This document shows, piece after piece, positions 32,924 through 41,277 of a stretch of DNA of 64,000 nt. How positions within the stretch are numbered: the first letter of the stretch is position 1; every line of letters starts with the position of its first letter. The notes under the pieces were generated by a model. That model was not told the origin of the DNA. It did not search any database and was given only the letters and a program-made list of their open reading frames with translations. A program made the translations under genes and the position numbers. The DNA comes from Conexibacter sp. CPCC 205762 (GTDB taxonomy: Bacteria > Actinomycetota > Thermoleophilia > Solirubrobacterales > Solirubrobacteraceae): contig NZ_JAUTDN010000002.1 in NCBI RefSeq assembly GCF_030646155.1, positions 297,589-361,588 on the forward strand. The letters run 5' to 3'.

Positions 32924-34108
32924 ATGCGCATCGCCGTGATCGAGCCGGTCCCGTTCGGGGGCCTGCTGCACTACGCCACCCAGCTCGCCGACGCGCTCGC
33001 CGAGCGCGGCAACCAGGTCGACCTGATCTGTGCGCGCGACAACGAGCTGGCGAGCCGCTCCGGCGCCGCCCGCCGGCGTCCCGTGCTGCCGCCCGGCGCG
33101 CCCGCCCACAGCGGCGAGCCGACGCGCGTGGAGGCGACGCTCCGGCGCGCCAGAACGGCCGCGCGGCTGGCACGCACGTGGGGCCGGATCGTGCGCGAGG
33201 TGCGCTTCGGCGGCTACGACGCCGTGCTGCTCAACGGCAGCCTCGACCTGTCGCTGACCGCGCTCGGCGCGCTCACCGTCACGAAGCTGAGAGGCAAGAC
33301 GCCGACGTCGCACGTCTGCCACAACGTGCGCCCGTTCAACCGCTGGGGCGGCAGCGAGCTGTTCGTCGAGGGCGGCACGACGATGAAGCTGCTCGCGCGC
33401 GCCTACCCGAGCTTCGACTTCCTCTTCGTCCACGGCGAGAGATCGCGCGCCGAGTACCTCGAGACCTACCCGCCGACGAGACTGGTCGTGATCCCGCACG
33501 GCGACGAGCGGATCTTCGAGGACGGCGAGGAGCCGCCGCCGCCCGCGGGCGAGCCGCGCATCCTCTTCTTCGGCGCCTGGCGCAAGATGAAGGGCCTGCC
33601 GGTGCTGATGGAGGCGTTCGACGCGCTCTCCAGACGCCGCCCCGACGCGCGCCTGACGATCGCCGGGCCGCCGGTGCCCGAGGAGGGCGAGTCGGCGCGC
33701 GTGATCCCGTGGGCCAGCGGCCACGGCGACTCCGTCGAGGTGCGGCCCGACTACGTCCCGCTGGAGCAGGTCCCGGACCTGTTCGGGCGCGCGCGCGTCG
33801 TCGTGATGCCGTATCTGGCCGGCTACCAGAGCGGCGTCGTCCACCTCGCGATGACGATGCGCCGCGCCGTCGTCGCCAGCGACGTCGGCGACCTGCCGGC
33901 GGCCGTCGCCGACGGCGAGACGGGGATCGTCGTGCCGAAGGGTGACGTGCCGGCGCTCGTCGACGCGCTCGACCGCGTGCTGGGCGATCCCGCGCTCGCC
34001 GAGCGGCTCGGCGCCGCCGGTCGCGAGCGGGTCATGAACGGCTCCGGCTGGCCGACCGTCGCCGAGCAGGTCGAGGCCGCGCTGCGTGCGGCGAAGGAGG
34101 CGCAATGA
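32924..34108 (+). CDS. GT4-family glycosyltransferase (B)
   Basis: A 394-residue GT-B enzyme. N-terminal IAVIEPVPFGGLLHYATQLADAL, middle RILFFGAWRKMKGLPVLMEAFDAL, then LTIAGPPVP, VPLEQVPDLFGRARVVVMPYLAGYQSGVVHLAMTMRRAVVASDVGDLPAAV and a C-terminal GWPTVAEQVEAAL. The donor-binding acid is atypical: the usual E-G-x-P segment is replaced by YQSGVVH. The start ATG 32924 has GGAG 5 bases before it. The stop overlaps the BY-kinase ATG (ATGA at 34105), tying it to the export genes. Confidence 0.83.
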   Translation: MRIAVIEPVPFGGLLHYATQLADALAERGNQVDLICARDNELASRSGAARRRPVLPPGAPAHSGEPTRVEATLRRARTAARLARTWGRIVREVRFGGYDAVLLNGSLDLSLTALGALTVTKLRGKTPTSHVCHNVRPFNRWGGSELFVEGGTTMKLLARAYPSFDFLFVHGERSRAEYLETYPPTRLVVIPHGDERIFEDGEEPPPPAGEPRILFFGAWRKMKGLPVLMEAFDALSRRRPDARLTIAGPPVPEEGESARVIPWASGHGDSVEVRPDYVPLEQVPDLFGRARVVVMPYLAGYQSGVVHLAMTMRRAVVASDVGDLPAAVADGETGIVVPKGDVPALVDALDRVLGDPALAERLGAAGRERVMNGSGWPTVAEQVEAALRAAKEAQ

Positions 34109-35703
34109 GCGAGAAAAGGCCTGCGTATACTGCCCGAAGAACGTTTGTGGCAGCGAGCACACCCTCCCTCACGACGGGTCGCGCCGAAGGCGCTTTCGGG
34201 CCCTACTGGCGCGCCGTCCGGCATCACCCGCTGCTGGTCGGCCTCGTGCTGCTCGCGACGATCGCCGCCAGCGTCGTCTGGCTGGAGCGGCGCACGCCCA
34301 GCTTCGACTCGACAGCGCAGATCCTCGTCACGCCGACCGCCGGCGACGCCGCGACCGCCGGCCTGCCGATCCTGACCGACTCGGTCGACCCGACGCGCAC
34401 GCTGCAGACCGCCGCGACGATCCTCGACTCGCCGAAGGCCGCCGTCGTCGCCGCCAGAAACCTGCCCGGCTGGTCCGTCGGCAGACTCCTCAACGCCGTC
34501 AGAGTCAGCGCGCAGGGCGACTCCAACGTCGTCGCCGTGACCGCCACCTCCGACAGCGAGGCGTCCGCGATCGCCGCCGCCAACGCCTACGCGCCAGCGA
34601 CGCTGGAGGTCCGCGGCGACTCGCTCAAGCAGCAGGTCGACGCGCAGGTCGCCGGCCTCAGAGCGCGCCGCGAGGCGCTCGGCGACGCCGATCCGACGAC
34701 CTCGGCCAACCTCGCCGCCTCGATCGCCGAGCTGGAGACGATCCGCGACGGCCGCGACCCCAACTTCTCGCTGCTGCAGAGCGCGACCGGCGCGCAGGAG
34801 ACCGGCGCGTCGAAGAAGCTCGTCGTGATCCTCGCGCTGATCGGCGGCGCCGTCATAGGCGTCGGCGCGGCGCTGCTGCTGGAGCAGCTCGACCGCCGCA
34901 TGCGCGACGAGGACGCGCTCGTCGAGGTCTACCCGCTGCCGGTGCTGACGCGCGTGCCGGTCGTCCGCCGCCGCAAGGGCGAGACGCCGCCGCAGCTGCG
35001 CGAGGCGTTCCGCACGCTGCAGGTGCAGCTCGACAACGAGCACGACCGCACGCCGGTCGTGATGTTCACGAGCGCCTCCGTCGGCGACGGCAAGACGACC
35101 TCGGCGATCGAGTTCGCCAGCTCGCTCGTCGCCTCCGGCCTGCGCGTCGTGCTGCTCGACCTCGATCTGCGCAAGCCCGACATCGGCGCCCGCATCGGCG
35201 TCCGCTCGGACGTCCTCTCGCTCTTCGGCAGCAACGTGCGGCTGACCGACTCGCTCGTCGAGGCGCCCGGCCGGCCCGACCTGCTCGTCTTCAGCGCCCA
35301 GCCCAGCGGCGACATCTCGCCGATGCTGGCCGCGCTCTCGCGCCAGCTGCCGGAGCTGCTCGCGCAGGCGCGCGAGATCGCCGACTGCGTCGTCGTCGAC
35401 ACCGCGCCGCTCGGCCGCGTCTCCGACGCGCTGCGCGTCGTCACCGTCGCCGACGACGTGCTGCTGGTCGCCCGTCCCGGCAACACCGACCGCAACGACC
35501 TGCAGGTCGCGCGCGAGCTGCTGGAGCACATGGGCGTGACGCCGACCGGGCTCGTCGTCGTCGGCGGCAGCGGCACCTCCTACGGCGGCTACTACGGCTA
35601 CGCGGGCGACGGCCGCGGCGACAAGCAGCTGCCGACGCTCAGCCCGCCCGCGGACGGCGGGCAGCGCGCCCGCCGCCGCGACGAGGCCGACGCGCTGCCG
35701 TAG
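34105..35703 (+). CDS. Wzz-BY-kinase fusion: polysaccharide co-polymerase and tyrosine kinase
   Basis: A 532-residue membrane protein. The first transmembrane helix is at about 42-60 and the second at about 235-257, with the Wzz chain-length domain between them. The cytoplasmic BY-kinase domain has Walker A SASVGDGKTT at 323-332, Walker A' VLLDLDLRKPD and Walker B VVVDTAPL near 430. The C-terminus carries a tyrosine cluster, YGGYYGYAG, at 493-501, the site of autophosphorylation in this family. It controls length and export of the polymer. The start is ATG 34105 with AAGGAGG 5 bases upstream, overlapping the preceding stop. The single-chain architecture is the one usual in proteobacteria and some actinobacteria. 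Confidence 0.9.
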   Translation: MSEKRPAYTARRTFVAASTPSLTTGRAEGAFGPYWRAVRHHPLLVGLVLLATIAASVVWLERRTPSFDSTAQILVTPTAGDAATAGLPILTDSVDPTRTLQTAATILDSPKAAVVAARNLPGWSVGRLLNAVRVSAQGDSNVVAVTATSDSEASAIAAANAYAPATLEVRGDSLKQQVDAQVAGLRARREALGDADPTTSANLAASIAELETIRDGRDPNFSLLQSATGAQETGASKKLVVILALIGGAVIGVGAALLLEQLDRRMRDEDALVEVYPLPVLTRVPVVRRRKGETPPQLREAFRTLQVQLDNEHDRTPVVMFTSASVGDGKTTSAIEFASSLVASGLRVVLLDLDLRKPDIGARIGVRSDVLSLFGSNVRLTDSLVEAPGRPDLLVFSAQPSGDISPMLAALSRQLPELLAQAREIADCVVVDTAPLGRVSDALRVVTVADDVLLVARPGNTDRNDLQVARELLEHMGVTPTGLVVVGGSGTSYGGYYGYAGDGRGDKQLPTLSPPADGGQRARRRDEADALP

Positions 35704-35705
35704 CA

Positions 35706-37106
35706 ATGCTCGGCCTCGGCGTCCAGCGGCGCCCGCTCGCCGGCTCGCAGGGCCTGGTCGTCGCCGTCGGCGCGGCCGCCTTCGCGCTCGCCGCGATCAC
35801 CGGCGTGCTGCTCGTGCACCAGCCGAAGCTCGGCCTGCTGGTGATCGGCGCGGTCGTCTTCCTGCCGCTCGCCTTCCTCAACCCGCCGCTGGCGCTGGCG
35901 GCGTGGGCGACGTCGGCCTTCATGACGTCGATCCCGGCCTTCGGCCAGGCCTCCAACCGCTCGCTCTACCTGCTGTTCATCGTCTGGTTCGGGATGCTGT
36001 TCGCGCGCGACGGCGCGCTGCGGGCGCGGGCGCGGCGGCAGATACCGATGCTCGGCGGGCTGGTGCTGTTCATAGCGTGGGTGCTGCTGTCGCTGCTGTG
36101 GGCGCCGTCGCCGGACCTCGTCAAGGACACGGCGATCAACTACGTCCTCTCGGCCGGCGTCTTCCTGCTCGTGACGACCTTCGTGCTGGAGCCCAAGCAC
36201 GCCCGCTGGATCGCCGGCGCCTACGTCGCCGGCACCGCGCTGTCGGTCCTCTCCGGCGCCGCGACCGGCGGCCTCAGCACGAGCGCGACCGACCTCGACA
36301 CCTCCAGCAGCGTGCAGGGCCGCCTGCAGGGCGGCGTCAGCGACCCCAACTACCTCGCGGCCGCATGCGTGCCGGCGATCATGCTCGCCGGCGGCCTCGC
36401 CGCCAAACGCGGCCAGCCGCTGGTGCGCTTCGCGCTGATCGTCGCGATCGGGATCCTGGCGATCGGCCTCGCCGCGACCGAGTCCCGCGGCGGCCTGATC
36501 GCGGCGGCGATCGTCTCGCTCGGCGCGCTGCTGTTCTGGCGCGGCAGACGGCTGACGGTCGCGGTCGTGATCGGCATCGTCGCGCTGGGCGCGGCCGGCT
36601 GGTTCGCCGCCTCGCCGTCGTCGTGGCAGCGGGTCACCTCGGCGCAGGACGGCGGCAGCGGCCGGACCGACATCTGGCAGGTCGCCTGGCGCGTCGTCGA
36701 GGCGCATCCGCTCGACGGCGCGGGCCTCGGCCAGTTCCCCGTCGTCTCGCAGAACTTCATCCGCGAGCCGGGCGCGCTCAGCCGCGCCGACCTGATCGTC
36801 GACAAGCACATCGTCGTCCACAACGCCTACCTGCAGCTGTGGGCCGAGACGGGCGCGATCGGGCTGTTCCTGTTCCTGCTGCTGGTGGTGCGCTCGATCC
36901 TCTCCGCCCATCGCGCGGCCGACCGCTTCGAGCGCCTCGGCGACCTCGACACGGCGACGCTCGCGCGCGCGGCGATGCTCGCGCTCGTCGGCGCGCTGAC
37001 GGCCTCCTTCTTCCTCTCCAACATCGACGACCGGCGCTTGTGGATCCTGATCGCGCTCGGTCCGACGCTGCTGGCGATGACGCGTCCCGAGGAGATGCGG
37101 ACGTGA
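35706..37106 (+). CDS. O-antigen ligase/polymerase-like membrane protein (A)
   Basis: A 466-residue protein with about 10-12 transmembrane helices and the WaaL/Wzy_C pattern: long periplasmic loop with GRTDIWQVAWRVVEAHPLDGAGLGQF followed by HNAYLQLWAETGAIGLFLFL. The VSDPNYLAA and ATESRGGLIAA segments in the membrane part are also typical. It would polymerise or ligate the lipid-linked repeat unit outside the membrane. It starts 2 bp after the BY-kinase stop. Polymerase versus ligase cannot be told from sequence; since it sits beside the Wzz/BY-kinase, polymerase (Wzy) is my preference. Confidence 0.85.
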   Translation: MLGLGVQRRPLAGSQGLVVAVGAAAFALAAITGVLLVHQPKLGLLVIGAVVFLPLAFLNPPLALAAWATSAFMTSIPAFGQASNRSLYLLFIVWFGMLFARDGALRARARRQIPMLGGLVLFIAWVLLSLLWAPSPDLVKDTAINYVLSAGVFLLVTTFVLEPKHARWIAGAYVAGTALSVLSGAATGGLSTSATDLDTSSSVQGRLQGGVSDPNYLAAACVPAIMLAGGLAAKRGQPLVRFALIVAIGILAIGLAATESRGGLIAAAIVSLGALLFWRGRRLTVAVVIGIVALGAAGWFAASPSSWQRVTSAQDGGSGRTDIWQVAWRVVEAHPLDGAGLGQFPVVSQNFIREPGALSRADLIVDKHIVVHNAYLQLWAETGAIGLFLFLLLVVRSILSAHRAADRFERLGDLDTATLARAAMLALVGALTASFFLSNIDDRRLWILIALGPTLLAMTRPEEMRT

Positions 37107-38128
37107 GCGCGAATCCCGCAGCGATGCCGACCGTCAGCGTTCTGATCCCGGTCCTCAACGAGGAGAAGCACATCCGCGACACCGTCGCGACGATGCTCGC
37201 GCAGGAGCTGCCTGAGGGCCTGACGCTGGAGCTGGTCTTCGCCGACGGCCGCTCAGACGACCGCACGAAGGCGGTGCTGGAGGAGATGGGGCGCGACGAT
37301 CCGCGGATCGTCGTCGTCGACAACCCGGCGCGCACGACCGCCGCCGGCCTCAACGCCTGCCTGCGCGCCGCGAGCGGCGGCTACGTCGCGCGGATGGACG
37401 CGCACGCCTGGTTCCCGGCCCGCTACCTGGCGGCCGGGATCGAGCGGCTGGAGCAGGACGACGACGTCGTCTGGGTCGCCGGCCCGGTCGTGCCGAGAGG
37501 CAGCGGCGGGATCCGCGCGTCGGTCGCCTACGCGCTCGGCTCGCGGCTCGGCGTCGGCGGCTCGTCGAAGTGGCGCATGAACGCCGAGGGCAGACCGGCC
37601 GAGGAGGTCGAGCTCGACACCGGCGTCTTCGCCGGCGTCTGGCGGCGTGAGACGGTCGACCGCCACGACGGCTGGGACGACGGCTGGCCCGTCAACCAGG
37701 ACTCGGAGCTGGCGGCGCGCGTGCTGGCCGAGGGCGGCCGGATCGTCTCGCGCGCCGAGATGGCCGCCGAGTATCTCCCGCGCGACAACTTCAGAGCGCT
37801 CTGGCGCCAATACTGGCGCCACGGCTTCTACCGCGCCAAGACGGCGACGCGCCACCACGGCACGCTGCGCAAGACCCACTTCCTGCCGCCGGCCGTCGCG
37901 CTCTGCCTCGCCGGCGCGCTGCTGGCGCCGACGCGCACGCTGCGGCGGCTGGCGCGGCTCGGCGTCGCCGTCTACGGCGGCGCGCTGGGGCTGCAGGCGC
38001 TCGACGCGGCGCGTGAGGTGCCGCTGAAGGTCGCGCTGCCGCTGCCGGCGGTGCTGGCGACGATGCACGTCGCCTGGGGGCTCGGCTTCATCGCCGGCTG
38101 GGCGCGCTTCGGCCTCGCGCGGCCGTGA
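37103..38128 (+). CDS. GT2-family glycosyltransferase with C-terminal membrane segments
   Basis: A 341-residue GT-A enzyme. VSVLIPVLNEEKHIRDTVATML opens the domain, ELVFADGRSDDRTKAVLEE carries the nucleotide-binding acid, VARMDAHAWFPARYL is the metal-binding region (DAH rather than DxD), VFAGVWRRE and GWPVNQDSELAARV follow. Two hydrophobic helices near the C-terminus (about 270-335) suggest membrane attachment, as in ExoA-type succinoglycan glycosyltransferases. The start is GTG 37103 overlapping the preceding stop; ATG 37124 is an alternative. Confidence 0.85.
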   Translation: MSANPAAMPTVSVLIPVLNEEKHIRDTVATMLAQELPEGLTLELVFADGRSDDRTKAVLEEMGRDDPRIVVVDNPARTTAAGLNACLRAASGGYVARMDAHAWFPARYLAAGIERLEQDDDVVWVAGPVVPRGSGGIRASVAYALGSRLGVGGSSKWRMNAEGRPAEEVELDTGVFAGVWRRETVDRHDGWDDGWPVNQDSELAARVLAEGGRIVSRAEMAAEYLPRDNFRALWRQYWRHGFYRAKTATRHHGTLRKTHFLPPAVALCLAGALLAPTRTLRRLARLGVAVYGGALGLQALDAAREVPLKVALPLPAVLATMHVAWGLGFIAGWARFGLARP

Positions 38129-39273
38129 GCGGCGCCGGCGTCGCGCGCGGCGAGCGGCCGCGGATCGTCCACGTGATGGGCTGGGAGTCGAAGCAGTACG
38201 GCTCCTTCGAGCGCTTCCTCGTCGCGCTCACGCGCCGCTGCGCCGAGCTGGGGGCGGAGAGCCACCTCGTCTTCCACGAGCCGGTCCGCTCGCAGGCGTT
38301 CCTCGCCGACGTCGAGGCGGCGGGGATCCACGTCGTGCCGGAGGCGCGCCAGGTCGGCGACCCGCAGAACGTGCTGCGGCTCGGGCGGGTGCTGCGCGGC
38401 GTCGGCGCGACCCACCTGCACGCCCACTTCGGCTACGACTCCTACAACGCCCTCTGGGTCGCGCGGCGGCTCGGCGTCGAGCGCCGCTTCACGACCAAGC
38501 ACATCGTCCCGGCGACCTCGTGGAAGCAGCTGCCGGGGCCGCGTCATCGCTGGCTCGCGCGCCAGGTCGAGGTCTTCTGGGCCGTCTCGGAGTGGGTCGC
38601 CGAGCAGCTGCGCGCGCTCGGCGTGCCGGACGAGAAGCTGGAGGTCGCCCACCTCGGCGTTGACCCCGGCGCCTACGCGCCCGACCCTGTCCTGCGCCGC
38701 GCGACGCGCGCCGCGCTCGGCGTCGACGACGCGACGCGGCTGATCCTCTGCGCCTCCCACCTGCGCCCCGGCAAGGGCACCGAGCTGCTGCCGGGGATCG
38801 CCGCCCAGCTTGCCGCCGACCCCGGCGGGGTCGTGCTGCTGGCCGCCGGCGACGGCGCGCTGCGCGGGCAGATCGAGGCCGAGGCGGCCGCGCTCGGGCT
38901 CGGCGAGGACCGCTTCCGCCTGCTCGGCGTGCGCGAGGACGTGCCGGCGCTGCTCGCCGCCGCCGACCTCTTCCTCTTCCCGACGCAGGCGAACGAGGGG
39001 ATGGGGCTGGGCGTGCTGGAGGCGATGGCGGCCGGGCTGCCGGTCGCCGGGACGGAGGTCTCCGACATCGCCCGGCTCCCGCGCGACGTCGTCACGCTCG
39101 TCCCGCAGGGCGAGCCGGCGGCGCTGGTCGCGGCCTGCCGCAGCGTGCTGGCCGACTCCGACGACGCAGCCCGCCGCGGAGCGGCGGGCCGGGAGCTGGT
39201 GATCGATCGCTTCTCGCTCGCGAGCGCGGTCGAGCAGCACGTGGCGCGGTACTTCGCGCCGCCGCCGCGCTGA
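38125..39273 (+). CDS. GT4-family glycosyltransferase (C)
   Basis: A 382-residue GT-B enzyme. HVMGWESKQYGSFERFLVAL at the N-terminus, HLHAHFGYDSYNALWVARRL, then LILCASHLRPGKGTELLPGI, VVLLAAGDGALRGQIEAEA, LGVREDVPALLAAADLFLFPTQANEGMGLGVLEAMAAGLPVAGTEVSD. The ANEGMGLGVLE segment gives the EX7E motif. It starts with GTG overlapping the stop of the GT2 gene and ends block A; the next gene is convergent 14 bp away. Confidence 0.87.
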   Translation: MSGAGVARGERPRIVHVMGWESKQYGSFERFLVALTRRCAELGAESHLVFHEPVRSQAFLADVEAAGIHVVPEARQVGDPQNVLRLGRVLRGVGATHLHAHFGYDSYNALWVARRLGVERRFTTKHIVPATSWKQLPGPRHRWLARQVEVFWAVSEWVAEQLRALGVPDEKLEVAHLGVDPGAYAPDPVLRRATRAALGVDDATRLILCASHLRPGKGTELLPGIAAQLAADPGGVVLLAAGDGALRGQIEAEAAALGLGEDRFRLLGVREDVPALLAAADLFLFPTQANEGMGLGVLEAMAAGLPVAGTEVSDIARLPRDVVTLVPQGEPAALVAACRSVLADSDDAARRGAAGRELVIDRFSLASAVEQHVARYFAPPPR

Positions 39274-39287
39274 CGCGGCGCGTTCGC

Positions 39288-41036
39288 TCAGCGCTGCTTG
39301 GCGCCGACCTTCTTCGCCGAGACCTTCGTGTTGCCGCCCTTCTTGGCGGGCTTCTTCGCCTTCGCGCCGCCGGCGACCGGGCTCGGCGGAACGGTCACGC
39401 GCAGGTACTTGGCCCAGTCGACGCCCGAGGACATGTTGTAGGCGTAGGTGCCGGCCCAGCTGCCGGTGCCGGTCTTGATGCCGACGCTCTGCGAGAAGCT
39501 GACGAGCGGGTCGCTGGAGCCGAAGCTGGTGTAGGTCGAGCCCGACTCGAACTGGAATGCGAAGCCGGAGCCGCCGGTGTCGCCGACGTAGCCGCCGTAG
39601 GTCGCCAGCGCCGTCAGGATCGTCTTCTTCCAGGCGGGGACCGACAGCGCGTTGATCTGCGTCGCGGTCATGTTGAGCTGGAAGCGGGCGCCCATCGGGG
39701 GCGCGCCGGCCTCGTCAGCGGCCGAGCAGCGGGCGCCGCCGTGCGAGGCGGGGAAGACCCAGGCGCCCTGCGAGCTGGACGGGGCGGGGGTCGTGTTGTG
39801 GCCGAAGCCGCTCGTGCTGGAGGTGCATCTGACGACGATGAAGAGGGCGTGGTTGATCTTGCCCGCGGCCAGCTCCTGGGCGCGGATGACGCCGGCGAGG
39901 TTGCCGAAGTTGGAGGCGGTCGCCTTGCTGTCGATGCCGTCGCCGTCGATTCTCGTGCGGCCGCCGATCGAGAAGGTCAGCGTGCCGCCGCCGGCCGGCT
40001 TGTCCTGCACGCGCCAGAAGTCGTACTCCCAGCCGTCGGGCTGCACGACCGTCATGTGGCCGTCGTCGCCGAGGGCCGGCTTGGCCTCGGTCGGGATGCG
40101 GATTCTCATGCCTTCGAGGTAGTTCTTCGTGCCGGACGCCTTGAGCGTGTAGATCGGGTCGGTCGGCTGCGCGTAGTAGGTCGGGTGGGCGTAGTCGAGC
40201 GTCGAGCCGGAGGAGCCGGCGATGATGTTGCCCGGCAGGCCCCACGAGAGGACCTCGCTGACGATCCCGGCCGAGTTGCTGTGGACGGCGGCGTTGCCGA
40301 TCGTGCGGTTGAACGGCGAGCTGTCGGCGTAGGGGCGCCAGTTCGCGCCCGGCCAGCTGTTGACGCCGAAGCCGTTCCAGCCCTTCGCCTTGCCGGCAGT
40401 AGCGGGGTCGGCGGGGGTGGTCGGGGTCTCGGTCGCCGGCGGCGGGGTGGTGGGCGTCGTGGTGGTCGGCGGCGTCGTCGGGGTGGTGGTGACCGGCGGC
40501 GTCGTCGGGGTCGTCGTGACCGGCGGGGTGGTGGGGGTGGTCGTGGTGGGCGGCGTCGTCGGCGTGGTGGTCGTCGGCGGCGTCGTGGGCGTGGTGGTGG
40601 TCGGCGGGGTGGTGGGGGTGGTCGTGGTGGGCGGCGTCGTCGGCGTGGTGGTCGTCGGCGGCGTCGTGGGCGTGGTGGTGGTCGGCGGGGTGGTGGGGGT
40701 GGTCGTGGTGGGCGGCGTCGTCGGCGTGGTGGTCGTCGGCGGCGTCGTCGGAGTGGTGGTGGTCGGCGGCTTGGGCGGCGTCGCCGGCTTCGACGGCTTG
40801 GTCGGGCGGCGGTAGCGCGCGCACTTGGCGCTCGGCTTGCCCTTCTTGACCGCGGCGGCGCACGCAAGCGCCTGCTTCTTCGCGGCCTTCTTCTTTGCAG
40901 CGGCCTGCTTGGCGGAGACAGCGCTCTTCCCGGTGCTGGCCGCTCCGGCGGGCACCGTGGTCAGGCTCAGTGCCAGCGCGACGATCGCGCAGAGGCTGAG
41001 GAAGACGGAAAACGGCGAACGACGAGCGACGAGCAT
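39288..41036 (-). CDS. Secreted protein of unknown fold with long Pro/Thr repeat (paralog 1)
   Basis: A 582-residue exported protein. Signal peptide about 1-33 (FLSLCAIVALALSLTTVPAGAA), a Lys/Ala-rich basic segment, then a repeat region of about 120 residues built of PTTTTPTTP units, and a C-terminal domain of about 340 residues shared with the next gene: WPGANWRPYADSSPFN, DYAHPTYYAQPTDPIYTL, MRIRIPTEAKP, HMTVVQPDGWEYDFWR, NFGNLAGVIRAQELAAGKI, YGGYVGDTGGSG. The tail is again Lys-rich. I do not know the domain family. The Pro/Thr stretch looks like a cell-wall-spanning stalk, and the basic ends could bind acidic polymer. ATG 41036 has AAGGAGG upstream; the in-frame ATG at 41150 adds no signal-like sequence. 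Confidence 0.75.
   Translation of the reverse strand: MLVARRSPFSVFLSLCAIVALALSLTTVPAGAASTGKSAVSAKQAAAKKKAAKKQALACAAAVKKGKPSAKCARYRRPTKPSKPATPPKPPTTTTPTTPPTTTTPTTPPTTTTPTTPPTTTTPTTPPTTTTPTTPPTTTTPTTPPTTTTPTTPPTTTTPTTPPTTTTPTTPPVTTTPTTPPVTTTPTTPPTTTTPTTPPPATETPTTPADPATAGKAKGWNGFGVNSWPGANWRPYADSSPFNRTIGNAAVHSNSAGIVSEVLSWGLPGNIIAGSSGSTLDYAHPTYYAQPTDPIYTLKASGTKNYLEGMRIRIPTEAKPALGDDGHMTVVQPDGWEYDFWRVQDKPAGGGTLTFSIGGRTRIDGDGIDSKATASNFGNLAGVIRAQELAAGKINHALFIVVRCTSSTSGFGHNTTPAPSSSQGAWVFPASHGGARCSAADEAGAPPMGARFQLNMTATQINALSVPAWKKTILTALATYGGYVGDTGGSGFAFQFESGSTYTSFGSSDPLVSFSQSVGIKTGTGSWAGTYAYNMSSGVDWAKYLRVTVPPSPVAGGAKAKKPAKKGGNTKVSAKKVGAKQR
40440..40770. repeat. Nested 27-bp / 81-bp tandem repeats coding the Pro/Thr stalk
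   Basis: The stalk is coded by 27-bp units (nine residues) that are grouped into an 81-bp higher-order unit. The same 81-bp sequence begins at 40528, 40609 and 40690 with almost no change, which means the last expansions copied three units at a time. The number of units is likely to vary between strains. Confidence 0.9.
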
Positions 41037-41277
41037 GACGCGCTGAGCCTCCTTGGCTGTTGTCAGTGCGTGCTCAGACCCCTCCGCCTGGCCGGTGGCC
41101 GGTCGGGTGCTGCGAGAGAGGAGGTTGGCGGCTGCGGCGGGGGTGAACACGCCGGAGTCATCGGGACGCCCGGCGCGACTCTCGCCCCCGTGGCCATTTC
41201 AGTGGACGTCCGTACGATTCGCAAAGCGCCAGTGCGTGGACGTTTGTTGGACACGTCTCGCAGAAAGCCCTGCAAGA

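Noticed and set aside
40440..40770. CRISPR array
   Set aside because: The 27-bp repeats have no unique spacers, encode an in-frame Pro/Thr stalk and have no cas genes near them.
40360..40815. Plus-strand Gly/Val repeat protein
   Set aside because: It is the complementary reading of the Pro/Thr stalk repeats of the minus-strand secreted protein, which has a signal peptide and a ribosome site.
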